Numbered from the stretch's first letter, positions 50,634-59,032 are shown. The stretch is 64,000 nt of DNA from Candidatus Onthomonas avicola (GCA_018710845.1 DVJB01000041.1:34194-98193); one strand, 5' to 3'. Notes: generated by a model from the sequence alone, not told the origin. Program-made: numbers and translations.

Positions 50634-51917
50634 ATGGCCGAGCGGGCAAAACGGGATTGGTACAATCTGGATAACGCGGCCGTGCTCTACTCCGCCATCC
50701 AGCGGCACGATTACTCCGCCGTCTACCGCTTCTCCGCCGTCATGGCGCAGGAGGTGGACCCGGAGGCCCTCCAACGGGCGATTGACCGGACGATGCCGCG
50801 CTTTCCCAGCTTCTGCGTGACCATCCGTCGCGGGCTGTTCTGGTACTATTTTGAGCCGCTGCGCGCGCCCGGTCCCTACCTGGCGGAGGATATCCAGAAT
50901 CCCTGCCAGCCCATCCGGTTTGACGAGCAGGAGGGCTGGCTGGTGCGCTTTTTCTATTACCGGCGCCGCATCTCCATGGAGGTGTTCCACGCGCTGGCGG
51001 ACGGCTATGGGGCGCTCACCCTCCTGCGCACGCTGCTGGCGGTCTATCTGCGTGAGCTGGGGCACGAGATTCCCAATACCGGCGGCGTCCTCGACGTGGA
51101 CGCGCCGCCGGACCCGGAGGAGCAGGAGGACGCCTACGCCCGCTATGCCACCTCCCGTGTCAAGCGGGGGATGTCGGAGCCGGTGGCCTATCAGAACCTC
51201 GGGACCCCGGAACCATATTATACCCTGAATGTCACCATGGGGCTCCTACCGCTTGACCGCCTGCGCGAGACGGCGAAGCGCTACGGCGCGTCGCTGACGG
51301 AGTATCTGGCGGCCGTGCTGATTCAGTCCATCATGGCCCGGCAGCGGCGCCAGAACTACCGGCGGGAGCGGCAGGTGGCGCTGGCGGTGCCCATCAATCT
51401 CCGGCCGTATTTTCCCTCCCGGACGCTGCGCAATTTTATTCTGACGGTCCGTCCCTTCATCGACCCGGAGCTGGGGGAGTATACCTTTCCGGAGATCGTC
51501 CGGCAGGTGCACCATATCATGCGCCTGCACCTCACCCGACAGGAGATGCAGGCGGTCATCACCCGAAACGTCGCCCTGCAGCATCTGCTGCCGCTGCAGC
51601 TGCTGCCCATCGGGGTGAAGAACATGGCCATGTCGCTCAGCTACGCGCTGGTAGGGGACCGGCCCTATTCCGCCACCCTCACCAACCCGGGCGCTTTTTC
51701 CGTGCCGGAGGAGATGGAGCACCACATCGAGCGGATGGAGGTCATCCTCGGCCAGGCGTACACGCCGCGGGTGAGCTGCGCCGCCATCAGCTACCGCAAC
51801 ACGATGGAGATCACCTTTGCCGGCACCGTCAGGGAGAGCGAGGTGGAGCGGGATTTCTTCCGCCACTTCGTGCGAGAGGGAATCCCGGTCAAGGTGATCT
51901 CCAACCGGGAGAACTGA
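50634..51917 (+). CDS. Condensation/alcohol-acetyltransferase-like acyltransferase
   Basis: 427 residues from ATG 50634 (GGGAGG ribosome site). It contains a BAHD/condensation-type active site in MEVFHALADGYGALTLLRTL (HxxxDG). Other blocks typical of CoA- or carrier-dependent acyltransferases are LTEYLAAVLIQSIM, AVPINLRPYFPSRTLRNF and TLTNPGAF. No peptide-synthetase adenylation or carrier domain is attached or nearby. It probably joins an acyl group to an alcohol or amine. It sits between a lipase gene and a DUF6320-like gene, a grouping I recall from other Clostridia. Confidence 0.7.
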   Translation: MAERAKRDWYNLDNAAVLYSAIQRHDYSAVYRFSAVMAQEVDPEALQRAIDRTMPRFPSFCVTIRRGLFWYYFEPLRAPGPYLAEDIQNPCQPIRFDEQEGWLVRFFYYRRRISMEVFHALADGYGALTLLRTLLAVYLRELGHEIPNTGGVLDVDAPPDPEEQEDAYARYATSRVKRGMSEPVAYQNLGTPEPYYTLNVTMGLLPLDRLRETAKRYGASLTEYLAAVLIQSIMARQRRQNYRRERQVALAVPINLRPYFPSRTLRNFILTVRPFIDPELGEYTFPEIVRQVHHIMRLHLTRQEMQAVITRNVALQHLLPLQLLPIGVKNMAMSLSYALVGDRPYSATLTNPGAFSVPEEMEHHIERMEVILGQAYTPRVSCAAISYRNTMEITFAGTVRESEVERDFFRHFVREGIPVKVISNREN

Positions 51918-51951
51918 CTGCCGGGCTGTCCGTGCCCGGCGCCGATGGGAG

Positions 51952-52662
51952 GTGTCTGTCATATCCTACTGTGTCAACTGCGGAGTGGAGCTGGACCCCA
52001 CTGCCCGCTCCTGTCCCCTGTGCCACACGCCGGTGGTGAATCCAGCCCAGCCGGTGCGGGAGGACCTGCCCACGCCTTTTCCCACCGAGCGGCAGGAGGT
52101 GCCGCCCATCAGCCCGCGGGAAAGTATCCTGCTCTGCTCGAGCGTGCTCGGCGTTGTGTCTGTCTGCTGCGGGCTGCTCAACTTGCTTTTCCTACGCACC
52201 GCGCCGTGGTCGCTCTATGTGATCGGGGCCTGCGCGATGCTGTGGGTGTGGATTGTGCTGCCGCAGGTGGCCTCCGGTCTGCCGGTCTGGGGCGGTATCC
52301 TCGCCGACGCCGGCGCGGTGGCGGGCTATGTGGCCGTCATCGCCGCGCTCTCGGACGGCTGGAGCTGGTATTTTGCCTTGGCACTGCCGGTTGTGGCCAT
52401 CCTGGCCGCGCTGGCCTGTCTGTATTGGCTGGCCGTACGGCGCGGGAGGTCCTATCTCTCCCGGATCAATCTGGCGCTGGGCAGCATGGGCGTGTTCCTG
52501 CTGCTGCTCGAGCTGCTGATTGACCTCTTTCTGACCGGGACCTACCAGCCAACCTGGTCGGTGGTGGCGGCGGCCATTCTGACCGTGCTGCTGCTCCTGC
52601 TGCTGGTGGTGCGCTTTGACCCCGAGCTGCGCGAGCGGGTGCGCAAGCGATTCCACTTCTAG
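51952..52662 (+). CDS. DUF6320-like zinc-ribbon membrane protein
   Basis: 236 residues with the GTG 51952 start. An N-terminal zinc ribbon (CVNCGVELDPTARSCPLCHTP, two CxxC pairs) and a short linker are followed by six or seven hydrophobic segments up to a basic tail (RERVRKRFHF). GTG 51952 overlaps the GGGAGG ribosome site; an ATA at 51961 would be at ideal spacing and would start ISYCVNCG, so the true start is uncertain. It is downstream of the acyltransferase in the same operon. Function unknown. Confidence 0.7.
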   Translation: MSVISYCVNCGVELDPTARSCPLCHTPVVNPAQPVREDLPTPFPTERQEVPPISPRESILLCSSVLGVVSVCCGLLNLLFLRTAPWSLYVIGACAMLWVWIVLPQVASGLPVWGGILADAGAVAGYVAVIAALSDGWSWYFALALPVVAILAALACLYWLAVRRGRSYLSRINLALGSMGVFLLLLELLIDLFLTGTYQPTWSVVAAAILTVLLLLLLVVRFDPELRERVRKRFHF

Positions 52663-52728
52663 GATCCGTCTGAAAACAGGAATGGTCTGCCAAGAGGGAT
52701 TTTTGGCGGACAGGGGGCAAGGTCTCGC

Positions 52729-52773
52729 AGAGCGCCGGGGCGGTCGTGCATCATGCGGCCGCCCCGGCGCTCT
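52729..52773. terminator. Terminator between DUF6320-like gene and sdaAA
   Basis: Perfect 15-bp stem AGAGCGCCGGGGCGG / CCGCCCCGGCGCTCT with a 15-base loop. GTGTTCTC follows on the plus strand. The genes converge. Confidence 0.75.
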
Positions 52774-52779
52774 GTGTTC

Positions 52780-53664
52780 TCAGCTGTCCTGATGGATCTG
52801 CCGCGCGATCGCCTGTCCGGCGCGGGTCCCGGCGATGCCGCCGAGGGCGGTCTCCCGCAGCGTGGTGGGCAGGCTCTTGCCCACGCGGTACATCGCCTCG
52901 AGCACCTCGTCCGGGGGAATGGGGCAGTCCATCCCCGCTAGGGCCAGGTCTGCCGAGAGCATGGCGTTGACCGCCTGGGAGGCATTGCGCTGCGCGCAGG
53001 GGATCTGTACCAGCCCGGCGATCGGATCGCAGACCAGCCCCATCATATTGATCAGCGCGTGGCTCATCGCCGTGAGGCTCTGCTCCGGTGTGCCGCCCAT
53101 CAGGTAGACGGCCGCTGCGGCCGCCATCGCTGCGGCCGCCCCGCACTCAGCCTGGCAGCCGCCCTCCGCGCCGGAGACGGTGGCATTCTGCGTGATCACC
53201 GCCCCGACGCCGCTGGCGATGACGAGCGCCTCCAGGACGGTCCGGCGCGGCAGGCCGCGCTCCTCCTCCAGCGTGAGCAGGACAGCGGGCACAATGCCGC
53301 AGGCGCCCGCCGTCGGCATGGCGCACACCCGCCCCATCGAGGCGTTGGCCTCGCTGCAGGAGAGGGCGCGGGCCATCATCCGGTTGAGCATGGGGCCGCA
53401 GAGCGTCTCGCCGCGCGCGGCGTAATCCCGCTGCGCCTTGGCCGCGCCGGAGATCAGGGTGGGACGGCCGGTGTGGCCCATCAGCGGAGCCTCCAGGGCC
53501 TTGGCGGCTGCGGCGGCCATGATCTCATACCGCCGGCCCATCCGCTGGAAGATGGCCTCCTCGTCCTGGCCGGTGAGCTCCGTCTCCTCGGCGCAGACGG
53601 CCTTCCAGAGCGGCCAGTTCCGCTCCCGGCAGAGGGAGAGCATGCTGTCAAAATGAGAGTACAT
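52780..53664 (-). CDS. sdaAA: L-serine dehydratase, iron-sulfur alpha subunit
   Basis: 294 residues from ATG 53664; the track extension to 53865 is not used. It deaminates L-serine to pyruvate with a [4Fe-4S] cluster. Blocks are AMPTAGACGIVPAVLL, SGAEGGCQAECGAA and VCDPIAGLVQIPCAQRNA, whose cysteines include the likely cluster ligands. It is the alpha half of the two-subunit Firmicute enzyme. The beta subunit gene lies 35 bases upstream in the same operon. Confidence 0.95.
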   Translation of the reverse strand: MYSHFDSMLSLCRERNWPLWKAVCAEETELTGQDEEAIFQRMGRRYEIMAAAAAKALEAPLMGHTGRPTLISGAAKAQRDYAARGETLCGPMLNRMMARALSCSEANASMGRVCAMPTAGACGIVPAVLLTLEEERGLPRRTVLEALVIASGVGAVITQNATVSGAEGGCQAECGAAAAMAAAAAVYLMGGTPEQSLTAMSHALINMMGLVCDPIAGLVQIPCAQRNASQAVNAMLSADLALAGMDCPIPPDEVLEAMYRVGKSLPTTLRETALGGIAGTRAGQAIARQIHQDS

Positions 53665-53699
53665 CGTCGTTTCCTCCAACCTTGCGTATACCGGCGCGC

Positions 53700-54371
53700 T
53701 CAGGCCTCGGCGGGGTTGATGACCAGCGCGGTCTGCACGCCGAAGAGCCGTGTGAGATTTTGCTGAATAAAGTCGGGGATGGGGGAATCCGTCTCGATCA
53801 CTGCGCAGGCCAGGCCGCCCTTGGCATTGCGGCTGCATTTCATCACGGCAATATTGATATTGCAATAGGCCAGCTCGCTGGAGATGCGGCTGAGCATGCT
53901 CGGCCGGTCCTCATAGATCACCAGCAGGGTGGGAAGGTCTAGCGTCAGCTCGGTACGGATGCCGTCGATGCTGGTGATGAGCACCCGCCCGCCGCCGATG
54001 GAGCTGCCGATCACCTCCGTGGTCGAGCCGTCCTCCAGCGTGAAGCGGATGGAGACGGAGTTCTCGTGTGAGTCTCCCAGATCAGTGGGGTAGAAGTCGT
54101 AGGTAATGCCCCGCTCCTCGGCGAGCCGGAAGGACTGGCGCATCTCCTCGTCGTCCTGGTGCAGGCCAAGCACACCGCCCACCAACGCCAGGTCGGTCCC
54201 GTGGCCTCGATAGGTGCGCGCGAACGAGCCGTGCAGGCCGAAGGAGACGTGCGTGAACGGCTGGCGCAGCAGCAGCGTGGCCAGACGCCCCAGCCGGGCC
54301 GCCCCGGCGGTGTGGGAGCTGGACGGGCCGACCATGACGGGGCCGGCCACCTCAAAGATACTCACAACCAT
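53700..54371 (-). CDS. sdaAB: L-serine dehydratase, beta subunit
   Basis: 223 residues. The N-terminal beta domain begins IFEVAGPVMVGPSSSHTAGAARLG, the standard motif. A C-terminal ACT domain (LLVIYEDRPSMLSRISSELAYCNINIAVM) is a small-molecule-binding regulatory fold. It works with SdaAA. ATG 54371 has AGGAGG upstream. Its promoter is probably at 54516-54545, giving a leader of about 135 bases with one 8-bp hairpin. Confidence 0.95.
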   Translation of the reverse strand: MVVSIFEVAGPVMVGPSSSHTAGAARLGRLATLLLRQPFTHVSFGLHGSFARTYRGHGTDLALVGGVLGLHQDDEEMRQSFRLAEERGITYDFYPTDLGDSHENSVSIRFTLEDGSTTEVIGSSIGGGRVLITSIDGIRTELTLDLPTLLVIYEDRPSMLSRISSELAYCNINIAVMKCSRNAKGGLACAVIETDSPIPDFIQQNLTRLFGVQTALVINPAEA

Positions 54372-54414
54372 ATCCGTTCCTCCTGCCGTGTCCGATTTGA
54401 ACCGATGATATCAT

Positions 54415-54445
54415 GCGCAATGAACAGAGCCGCGAACCATTGCGC
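54415..54445 (-). other. Hairpin in the sdaAB leader
   Basis: GCGCAATG (54415-54422) and CATTGCGC (54438-54445) form an 8-bp stem with a 15-base loop in the predicted leader. No T-run. I could not match it to a known riboswitch. The 54372-54676 gap otherwise holds two divergent promoters and no gene. Confidence 0.4.
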
Positions 54446-54515
54446 CTGCCTGTTTCTCCGTCAGGGCACAGCGAAGGAGTGGGCGGTCAAGCCGTGCGGT
54501 TGTTCGACAGACATT

Positions 54516-54545
54516 ATTATAGCCCAATGGTGGCAGAGAGCACAA
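54516..54545 (-). promoter_or_regulatory. Promoter of sdaAB-sdaAA
   Basis: On the minus strand TTGTGC (54540-54545), 18 bases, TATAAT (54516-54521). Confidence 0.6.
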
Positions 54546-54613
54546 GAGGCGGGCGAAAAATGTCCGGCCGCCTGCGCAAAGAGGAGAGATCGTTCAGAAG
54601 TCGGGAAAAAGGA

Positions 54614-54642
54614 TTGTCTTTTTGTCACGGGTGTGGTATCCT
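54614..54642 (+). promoter_or_regulatory. Promoter of the nucleotidyltransferase gene
   Basis: TTGTCT (54614-54619), 17 bases, TATCCT (54637-54642), 34 bases before ATG 54677. Confidence 0.6.
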
Positions 54643-54676
54643 GAACCCGCAACCAAGTATCAGGAGGAAAGAAGAC

Positions 54677-55627
54677 ATGCATTCTACTGACGCGGCGGGG
54701 ATTTCTACGGCTCTGGTCATTATGGCCGCCGGGCTCGGCTCCCGCTTCGGGGGCGGGATCAAGCAGCTGGAGCCGGTGGGCCCCAACGGCGAGATTATTA
54801 TGGATTATTCTATCCACGACGCCATGGAGGCCGGTTTTGACCGGATTGTGTTTATTATTCGAAAGGACATGGAGCAGGCCTTTGAACGGGCCATCGGCGG
54901 ACGGATCAAAGCCGTCTGTGCGCGCCGCGCCGTCCGCGTGGATTACGCATTTCAGGAGCTGGAGGACCTGCCGGAGGGCTTCTCCCTGCCGGAGGGGCGC
55001 TCAAAGCCCTGGGGAACCGGACAGGCGGTGCTCGCCTGCCGCGGGAAGCTGGACTGTCCCTTTGTGGTCATCAACGCGGACGACTATTACGGGAAAGAGG
55101 CGTTCCGTCTCCTGAGAGCCTATCTGCTCGCGCCGCACGCGGACGGCGCGCTGTCGCTGTGTATGGCGGGCTTTATCCTGCGCAACACGCTCAGCGAGCA
55201 CGGCAGCGTCACCCGCGGCATCTGCCAGGTGGATGACAACCTGCGCCTTCAGACCGTGAAGGAGACCAAGTTTATCGTCAAGACAGCGGACGGCGCCGGC
55301 GTCCAGGACGGAGACCGCGTGATTCCGCTGGACGCGGACAGCCGCGTGTCGATGAATATGTGGGGCCTCACGCCGGAGATTCTGCCGGTGCTGGAGAGGG
55401 AATTCGGCGCTTTCCTCGCCGGGATGACCGACCCGCTCAAGGACGAGTTCCTGCTGCCCACCGTGATGGACAAGCTCCTGCGCGAGGGGCAGGCCACCGT
55501 CCAGGTGCTGGAGACGGGCGACAAGTGGTTTGGCGTCACCTATCGGGAGGACAAGGCCGCCGTGGTGGAGTCCTTTGCCCGGCTCGTGCGCGACGGGGTC
55601 TACGCCACCGACCTGTACAGCAGATAA
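54677..55627 (+). CDS. Sugar-phosphate nucleotidyltransferase-like protein
   Basis: 316 residues from ATG 54677 (AGGAGGAAAG ribosome site); the track start at 54413 is not supported. The N-terminus LVIMAAGLGSRFGGGIKQLEPVGPNGE is the nucleotide-binding loop of the NTP-transferase family, FVVINADDYYG supplies the metal-binding Asp pair, and GTGQAVLACRG fits the substrate region. It lacks a hexapeptide acyltransferase tail. It activates a sugar phosphate or similar compound; the substrate is not clear. Monocistronic. Confidence 0.82.
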   Translation: MHSTDAAGISTALVIMAAGLGSRFGGGIKQLEPVGPNGEIIMDYSIHDAMEAGFDRIVFIIRKDMEQAFERAIGGRIKAVCARRAVRVDYAFQELEDLPEGFSLPEGRSKPWGTGQAVLACRGKLDCPFVVINADDYYGKEAFRLLRAYLLAPHADGALSLCMAGFILRNTLSEHGSVTRGICQVDDNLRLQTVKETKFIVKTADGAGVQDGDRVIPLDADSRVSMNMWGLTPEILPVLEREFGAFLAGMTDPLKDEFLLPTVMDKLLREGQATVQVLETGDKWFGVTYREDKAAVVESFARLVRDGVYATDLYSR

Positions 55628-55646
55628 TCTCAAAACAACAGCAGCA

Positions 55647-55680
55647 CGCCCTGCAGGGTTTCTCTCCCTGCGGGGCGCTT
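55647..55680. terminator. Terminator-type hairpin, left copy flanking repeat R2
   Basis: Arms CGCCCTGCAGGG / CCCTGCGGGGCG around TTTCTCT. Bases 55653-55680 are identical to 55952-55979 (28 bp). Confidence 0.65.
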
Positions 55681-55947
55681 CAGACTGTCGAAAAAGGTCT
55701 CACCGAGTTTGGCTCGAAGAGCCAAATAGAGTTTAGTTTATTTTTGGCACGGGCATGTACCCCCCAGGGGGCCTTCTCTCGCCCCTGTGGGGCGATTCAC
55801 CTTGACCGGGCCAAAAATACTGATAGTCCGACGAGTGTGCGGATTTTTAGAACAAAAATCCGTGCGCGTGGGAGGACTGCAAGCTCGCGCAAATGCTTGC
55901 ATTTGCGCGAAAGGCTGTCAAAAACACTTTTTTGACAGCCTCACGCA
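55681..55947 (+). repeat. Multi-hairpin repeat, copy R2
   Basis: About 267 bp between two copies of a terminator hairpin. It starts CAGACTGTCGAAAA like R1 on its own strand. Hairpins: TTTGGCTC/GAGCCAAA, CCCCC/GGGGG, CGCCCC/GGGGCG, GGATTTTT/AAAAATCC, CGCGCAAATGC/GCATTTGCGCG, GGCTGTCAAAAA/TTTTTGACAGCC. Bases 55806-55940 match the reverse complement of 63863-64000. A block of about 44 bp with two C/G hairpins (from about 55762) is absent from R3. With its flanks this fills the 55628-55995 gap; no gene is seen. Confidence 0.8.
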
Positions 55948-55979
55948 CCCCGCAGGGTTTCTCTCCCTGCGGGGCGCTT
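55948..55979. terminator. Terminator hairpin, right copy flanking repeat R2
   Basis: Perfect 10-bp stem CCCCGCAGGG / CCCTGCGGGG around TTTCTCT. It is a near-copy of 55647-55680 and lies after convergent genes. Confidence 0.65.
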
Positions 55980-55995
55980 GTGTGATTTGAGGGTG

Positions 55996-56748
55996 TTACA
56001 GCACCTCGACACCGTGCTCACGGCACGCGTCGAGCAGATCGGGCGGCAGCTCGCCGTCAGAGATGAGGAGATCGATCTCGTCCAGGCCACAGATGGAAAA
56101 TGTGCGCCGGAAGCCCACCTTGCTGCTATCCATCAGCACGATGACCCGCTCGGCCCGGGCCATGGCGGCCCGCTTAAGCCGTGCCTCCTCCTCCATACCG
56201 CAGGAGAAGCCGGCGTCCGGGTGATAATTGGTCACGCCGAGGAAGCAGAGGTCAAAGCTCAGCTGCCGCAACACGTCAATGCTCCGGCTGCCGCACAGGC
56301 TCATGCTGTAGCGATTGAGCACGCCGCCGGGGAGGGAGACCTGCGCGCGCTCCAGCCGGGCCAGCTCGGAGGCGCAGCTCAGGCTGTTGGTGAAGATGAG
56401 GTAGCGCTCATCCGGCAGGAGGTGGGCAAGCGCCGTGGTCGTACTGCCGGAGTCCAGAAAAAAGGAGGAGTCGGGGCGGACGAGACGGGCGGCCTTCTGC
56501 GCGATCAGCTCCTTTGCGGCCGGATTGCGCACAACCCGCCGCCCGAGCAGGTCGTCCGTGCCGACCACCAGCTCTACCGATCGTGCGCCCCCGTGGACGC
56601 GCACAATCCGGTGGCTCTGGTCCAGCGCCTTCAGGTCGGTGCGCAGCGTCATGTCGGACACGTTGGGAAAGGCGGCCTTGAGCTGGGCAAAGGTGACGCT
56701 GCCCTTGCGGTTGATCAGCTCGACAATGGCCTCCCGTCTCTCTTCCAT
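55996..56748 (-). CDS. DeoR family transcriptional regulator
   Basis: 250 residues. N-terminal winged helix (REAIVELINRKGSVTFAQLKAAFPNVSDMTLRTDLKALD), then the DeoR sugar-phosphate-binding domain (FFLDSGSTTTALAHLL, IFTNSLSCASELA, CFLGVTNYHPDAGF). It is the last gene after pfkB and sorE, 36 bases after the dehydrogenase. It probably represses this operon and is relieved by a sugar phosphate. The palindrome TTGTT-AAAAC-AACAA upstream of the pfkB promoter is a candidate site. Confidence 0.92.
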   Translation of the reverse strand: MEERREAIVELINRKGSVTFAQLKAAFPNVSDMTLRTDLKALDQSHRIVRVHGGARSVELVVGTDDLLGRRVVRNPAAKELIAQKAARLVRPDSSFFLDSGSTTTALAHLLPDERYLIFTNSLSCASELARLERAQVSLPGGVLNRYSMSLCGSRSIDVLRQLSFDLCFLGVTNYHPDAGFSCGMEEEARLKRAAMARAERVIVLMDSSKVGFRRTFSICGLDEIDLLISDGELPPDLLDACREHGVEVL

Positions 56749-56784
56749 CCGGATTCCTCCTTGGATTCTCGCGGGGGGAGAAGA

Positions 56785-58047
56785 TTACTCCTCCACCCAG
56801 TGCGCGAGCAGATACTCCTCCGCCTCCGGGCACCAGAGACCGTTGTGCGCGTCCACGATGTCGGCCAGGGCGAGGAAGCGGGGGTCCTCGGCGCCCTTGG
56901 CGCGCAGGTCAGTCAGTGCGGTCAGCGGCATGGAGATGTGAGTGTAGATCAGCTTCTTCCCGCCGGGAATCTTCGGCAGGTTCAGGGTGGTCTCGGCGGC
57001 ACAGTCCAGGCCGCCGATGTGCGTGACCATCACGGCGGGGTTGATGCGGTGCGCGGCGGTCAGCTCGAGCGATTCGATCATGTCCGCCGTGTTGCCGCCG
57101 GTGGTCCCCATGACGTGGGTAGAGTTGTAATGCACGTCGTAGAAGTTCATCTTGGCGGAGAACTTGGTATCCGTCGGCCCGGCGAAGAAGTTCAGGCAGC
57201 CGTCCCGGCCGAGCACGTCGGAGGCAAGCTCCACCACCGCCGCCACCGGCGCGTAGCAGAACACGTCGTCAAAGCCGGTCCCGCCGGTCAGCTCCCGCAG
57301 CTCCGCCGCGGCGTCCGCCATGCCTGCGGTGTTGACAAAGTGCAGCTCAATGCCGTCCTTTGCGGCCTCCTCCGGGGGAAAGAGGGCGGCGGCACGGTCC
57401 AGCCGGTCCTGGTTCAGGTCGGTGACCACCACCATGGAGGGGCGCACATCGCGGTGCAGGGCGTAGGTGAGCGCGCCCAGGCCCATCGGCCCCGCCCCGG
57501 CCAGGATGGCGAGCTTGCCGCCGGCCTTGATGCCCATCTCGTGGTGATAGACGCCCATCTTGGTGTGGTAGTTGGCGTTGAACGCGCCGATGCTGCAGGA
57601 CATCGGCTCAGCCAGCGACGCCTCGTAGTACGCGCGACCCTTGTATTCCAGCAGGCAGCCGAGCTCCATCACCTCCGGCGGGATGATGCAGTAGGTCGCG
57701 TCGCCGCCGAAGAACTCATAGGAATAGCCCGGAGACCACATCGTGCCCTTGTAGTTGAGCGCGGGCTGGAGGGTAAACTTCATTCCGGGGCGGAACTTGC
57801 CCTCGTGGAGTTTGCCCACCTTGACGATATCGCCGGCAAACTCGTGGCCCATAATGGCAGGGTGCTCCGCCACGTCGTCGTGTACGCGCTTGTGTGCCTC
57901 GCCGAGAATGGCGCACTTGTAGGTGGACATACAGATACTATCCGAGATTACCTTGACCAGAATTTCGTCGTCCCGAATCTCGGGCAGCTCAAACTCGTCC
58001 AGCCGGAGGTCGCGCGCGCCGTGCAGGCGAACCGCTTTCACTTTCAT
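56785..58047 (-). CDS. sorE: Zinc-dependent sugar-phosphate dehydrogenase, SorE-like
   Basis: 420 residues of the medium-chain alcohol dehydrogenase family, resembling SorE (L-sorbose-1-phosphate reductase, ketose 1-phosphate to hexitol phosphate). Blocks: IMGHEFAGDIVKVGK (catalytic zinc His and Glu), LAEPMSCSIGAFNANYH, and ILAGAGPMGLGAL (nucleotide-binding GxGxxG). The catalytic Cys is probably in DSICMSTYKCA. With PfkB and a mannitol-type PTS nearby and no mtlD gene, it may be the hexitol-phosphate oxidising enzyme of this locus. It has its own promoter at 58065-58093. Confidence 0.8.
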   Translation of the reverse strand: MKVKAVRLHGARDLRLDEFELPEIRDDEILVKVISDSICMSTYKCAILGEAHKRVHDDVAEHPAIMGHEFAGDIVKVGKLHEGKFRPGMKFTLQPALNYKGTMWSPGYSYEFFGGDATYCIIPPEVMELGCLLEYKGRAYYEASLAEPMSCSIGAFNANYHTKMGVYHHEMGIKAGGKLAILAGAGPMGLGALTYALHRDVRPSMVVVTDLNQDRLDRAAALFPPEEAAKDGIELHFVNTAGMADAAAELRELTGGTGFDDVFCYAPVAAVVELASDVLGRDGCLNFFAGPTDTKFSAKMNFYDVHYNSTHVMGTTGGNTADMIESLELTAAHRINPAVMVTHIGGLDCAAETTLNLPKIPGGKKLIYTHISMPLTALTDLRAKGAEDPRFLALADIVDAHNGLWCPEAEEYLLAHWVEE

Positions 58048-58064
58048 GATAAAACTTCCTTTCT

Positions 58065-58093
58065 ATTATAACGACAATGGATAGCCCTGGCAA
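58065..58093 (-). promoter_or_regulatory. Promoter in front of the sorE-like gene
   Basis: On the minus strand TTGCCA (58088-58093), 17 bases, TATAAT (58065-58070), in the 55-base gap after pfkB. The dehydrogenase and DeoR genes can therefore be transcribed without pfkB. Confidence 0.65.
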
Positions 58094-58102
58094 GAGGGCG
58101 CG

Positions 58103-59032
58103 TCACAGGGGACGGAAGCGTACCCGTTCCATCAGGGGCAGGATGTCCGCCCGTTCGGCGGCCTGGCTGCCGCTGCACATCACATTGGCCGCGCCGGTGG
58201 CCATGCTCAGCCGGACGGTTTCCTCCATCGGGAGGCCACGGTCGAGCGCGTAGGCCAGGGCGGCGACGACGCTGTCCCCCGCGCCGACCGTGCTGCCCAC
58301 GGGGACCTTCAGCCCCTCGGCGTAGAGCACCCGGCCGCGCGAGACAAAGAGCGCACCCTTGGACCCGAGCGAGACGACGACCTGTTCCAGCCCATCCTCC
58401 AGCAGCGCGGCGGCCGCGGCGGCCAGTTCCTCCAGTGTCTCGAGCGGGCGGCCGGCGAGCCGGGAGAGCTCGTCATTGTTCGGCTTGGCGAGGTAGGGGG
58501 CGGCCTTCAGCCCGGCGCGCAGCGGTTCTCCGTCCGCGTCCAGGAAGACCCGCGCGCCCGCCGCGCGGCAGGCGGCAATCCAACCGGCGTAGGTGTCCGG
58601 CGGCGCGCCCTTGGGAAGGCTCCCGGAGAGGACGACGAGGTCGCCCGCCTGGAGCTTGGCGGTCAGGCGGGCGAGCAGCGCGTCAAGCTGCTCGGCGGAG
58701 ACCTCCAAGCCGGGTTCATTGATGTCAGTGTTGGTGTGGCCGACCGGGTCCACCACCTTCAGGTTGGTACGCGTCTCGCCGGGGACAAAGGTGAGGTCGG
58801 CGCGAAGACCGAGTGCCTCGACCGCCTTGGCGATTGCCTGGCCGGTGCCGCCGCCCAAGATGGCGAGAATTTCGCTCTCGCCGCCCAGCTTGGCGATTAC
58901 CTTGGAGACGTTGATGCCCTTTCCGCCCGGGTCCACCCGCAGGGCGGTGATCCGGTTGACCGTCCCGACGGCAAAGGACGGAATCTCGACGGTCTTATCC
59001 AGGGCAGGGTTGAGTGTGACGGTGTAGATCAT
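58103..59032 (-). CDS. PfkB-type 1-phosphofructokinase/tagatose-6-phosphate kinase
   Basis: 309 residues from ATG 59032 (GGAGG ribosome site); the track extension to 59074 is not used. PfkB signatures: VDPGGKGINVSKVIAKLGG and GSTVGAGDSVVAALAYAL (anion hole and catalytic Asp). The MIYTVTLNPALDKTV start is typical of FruK/LacC. It phosphorylates fructose-1-phosphate or tagatose-6-phosphate to the bisphosphate; the sequence alone does not decide. First gene of the pfkB-sorE-deoR set. Confidence 0.88.
   Translation of the reverse strand: MIYTVTLNPALDKTVEIPSFAVGTVNRITALRVDPGGKGINVSKVIAKLGGESEILAILGGGTGQAIAKAVEALGLRADLTFVPGETRTNLKVVDPVGHTNTDINEPGLEVSAEQLDALLARLTAKLQAGDLVVLSGSLPKGAPPDTYAGWIAACRAAGARVFLDADGEPLRAGLKAAPYLAKPNNDELSRLAGRPLETLEELAAAAAALLEDGLEQVVVSLGSKGALFVSRGRVLYAEGLKVPVGSTVGAGDSVVAALAYALDRGLPMEETVRLSMATGAANVMCSGSQAAERADILPLMERVRFRPL

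Noticed and set aside
54372-54676. sdaAB leader considered as a riboswitch
   Set aside because: Only one 8-bp hairpin without a recognisable conserved core or terminator.
56785-58071. Plus-strand ORF (55978-58071) opposite DeoR and SorE-like genes
   Set aside because: Antisense shadow; both minus-strand proteins have full-length family matches.
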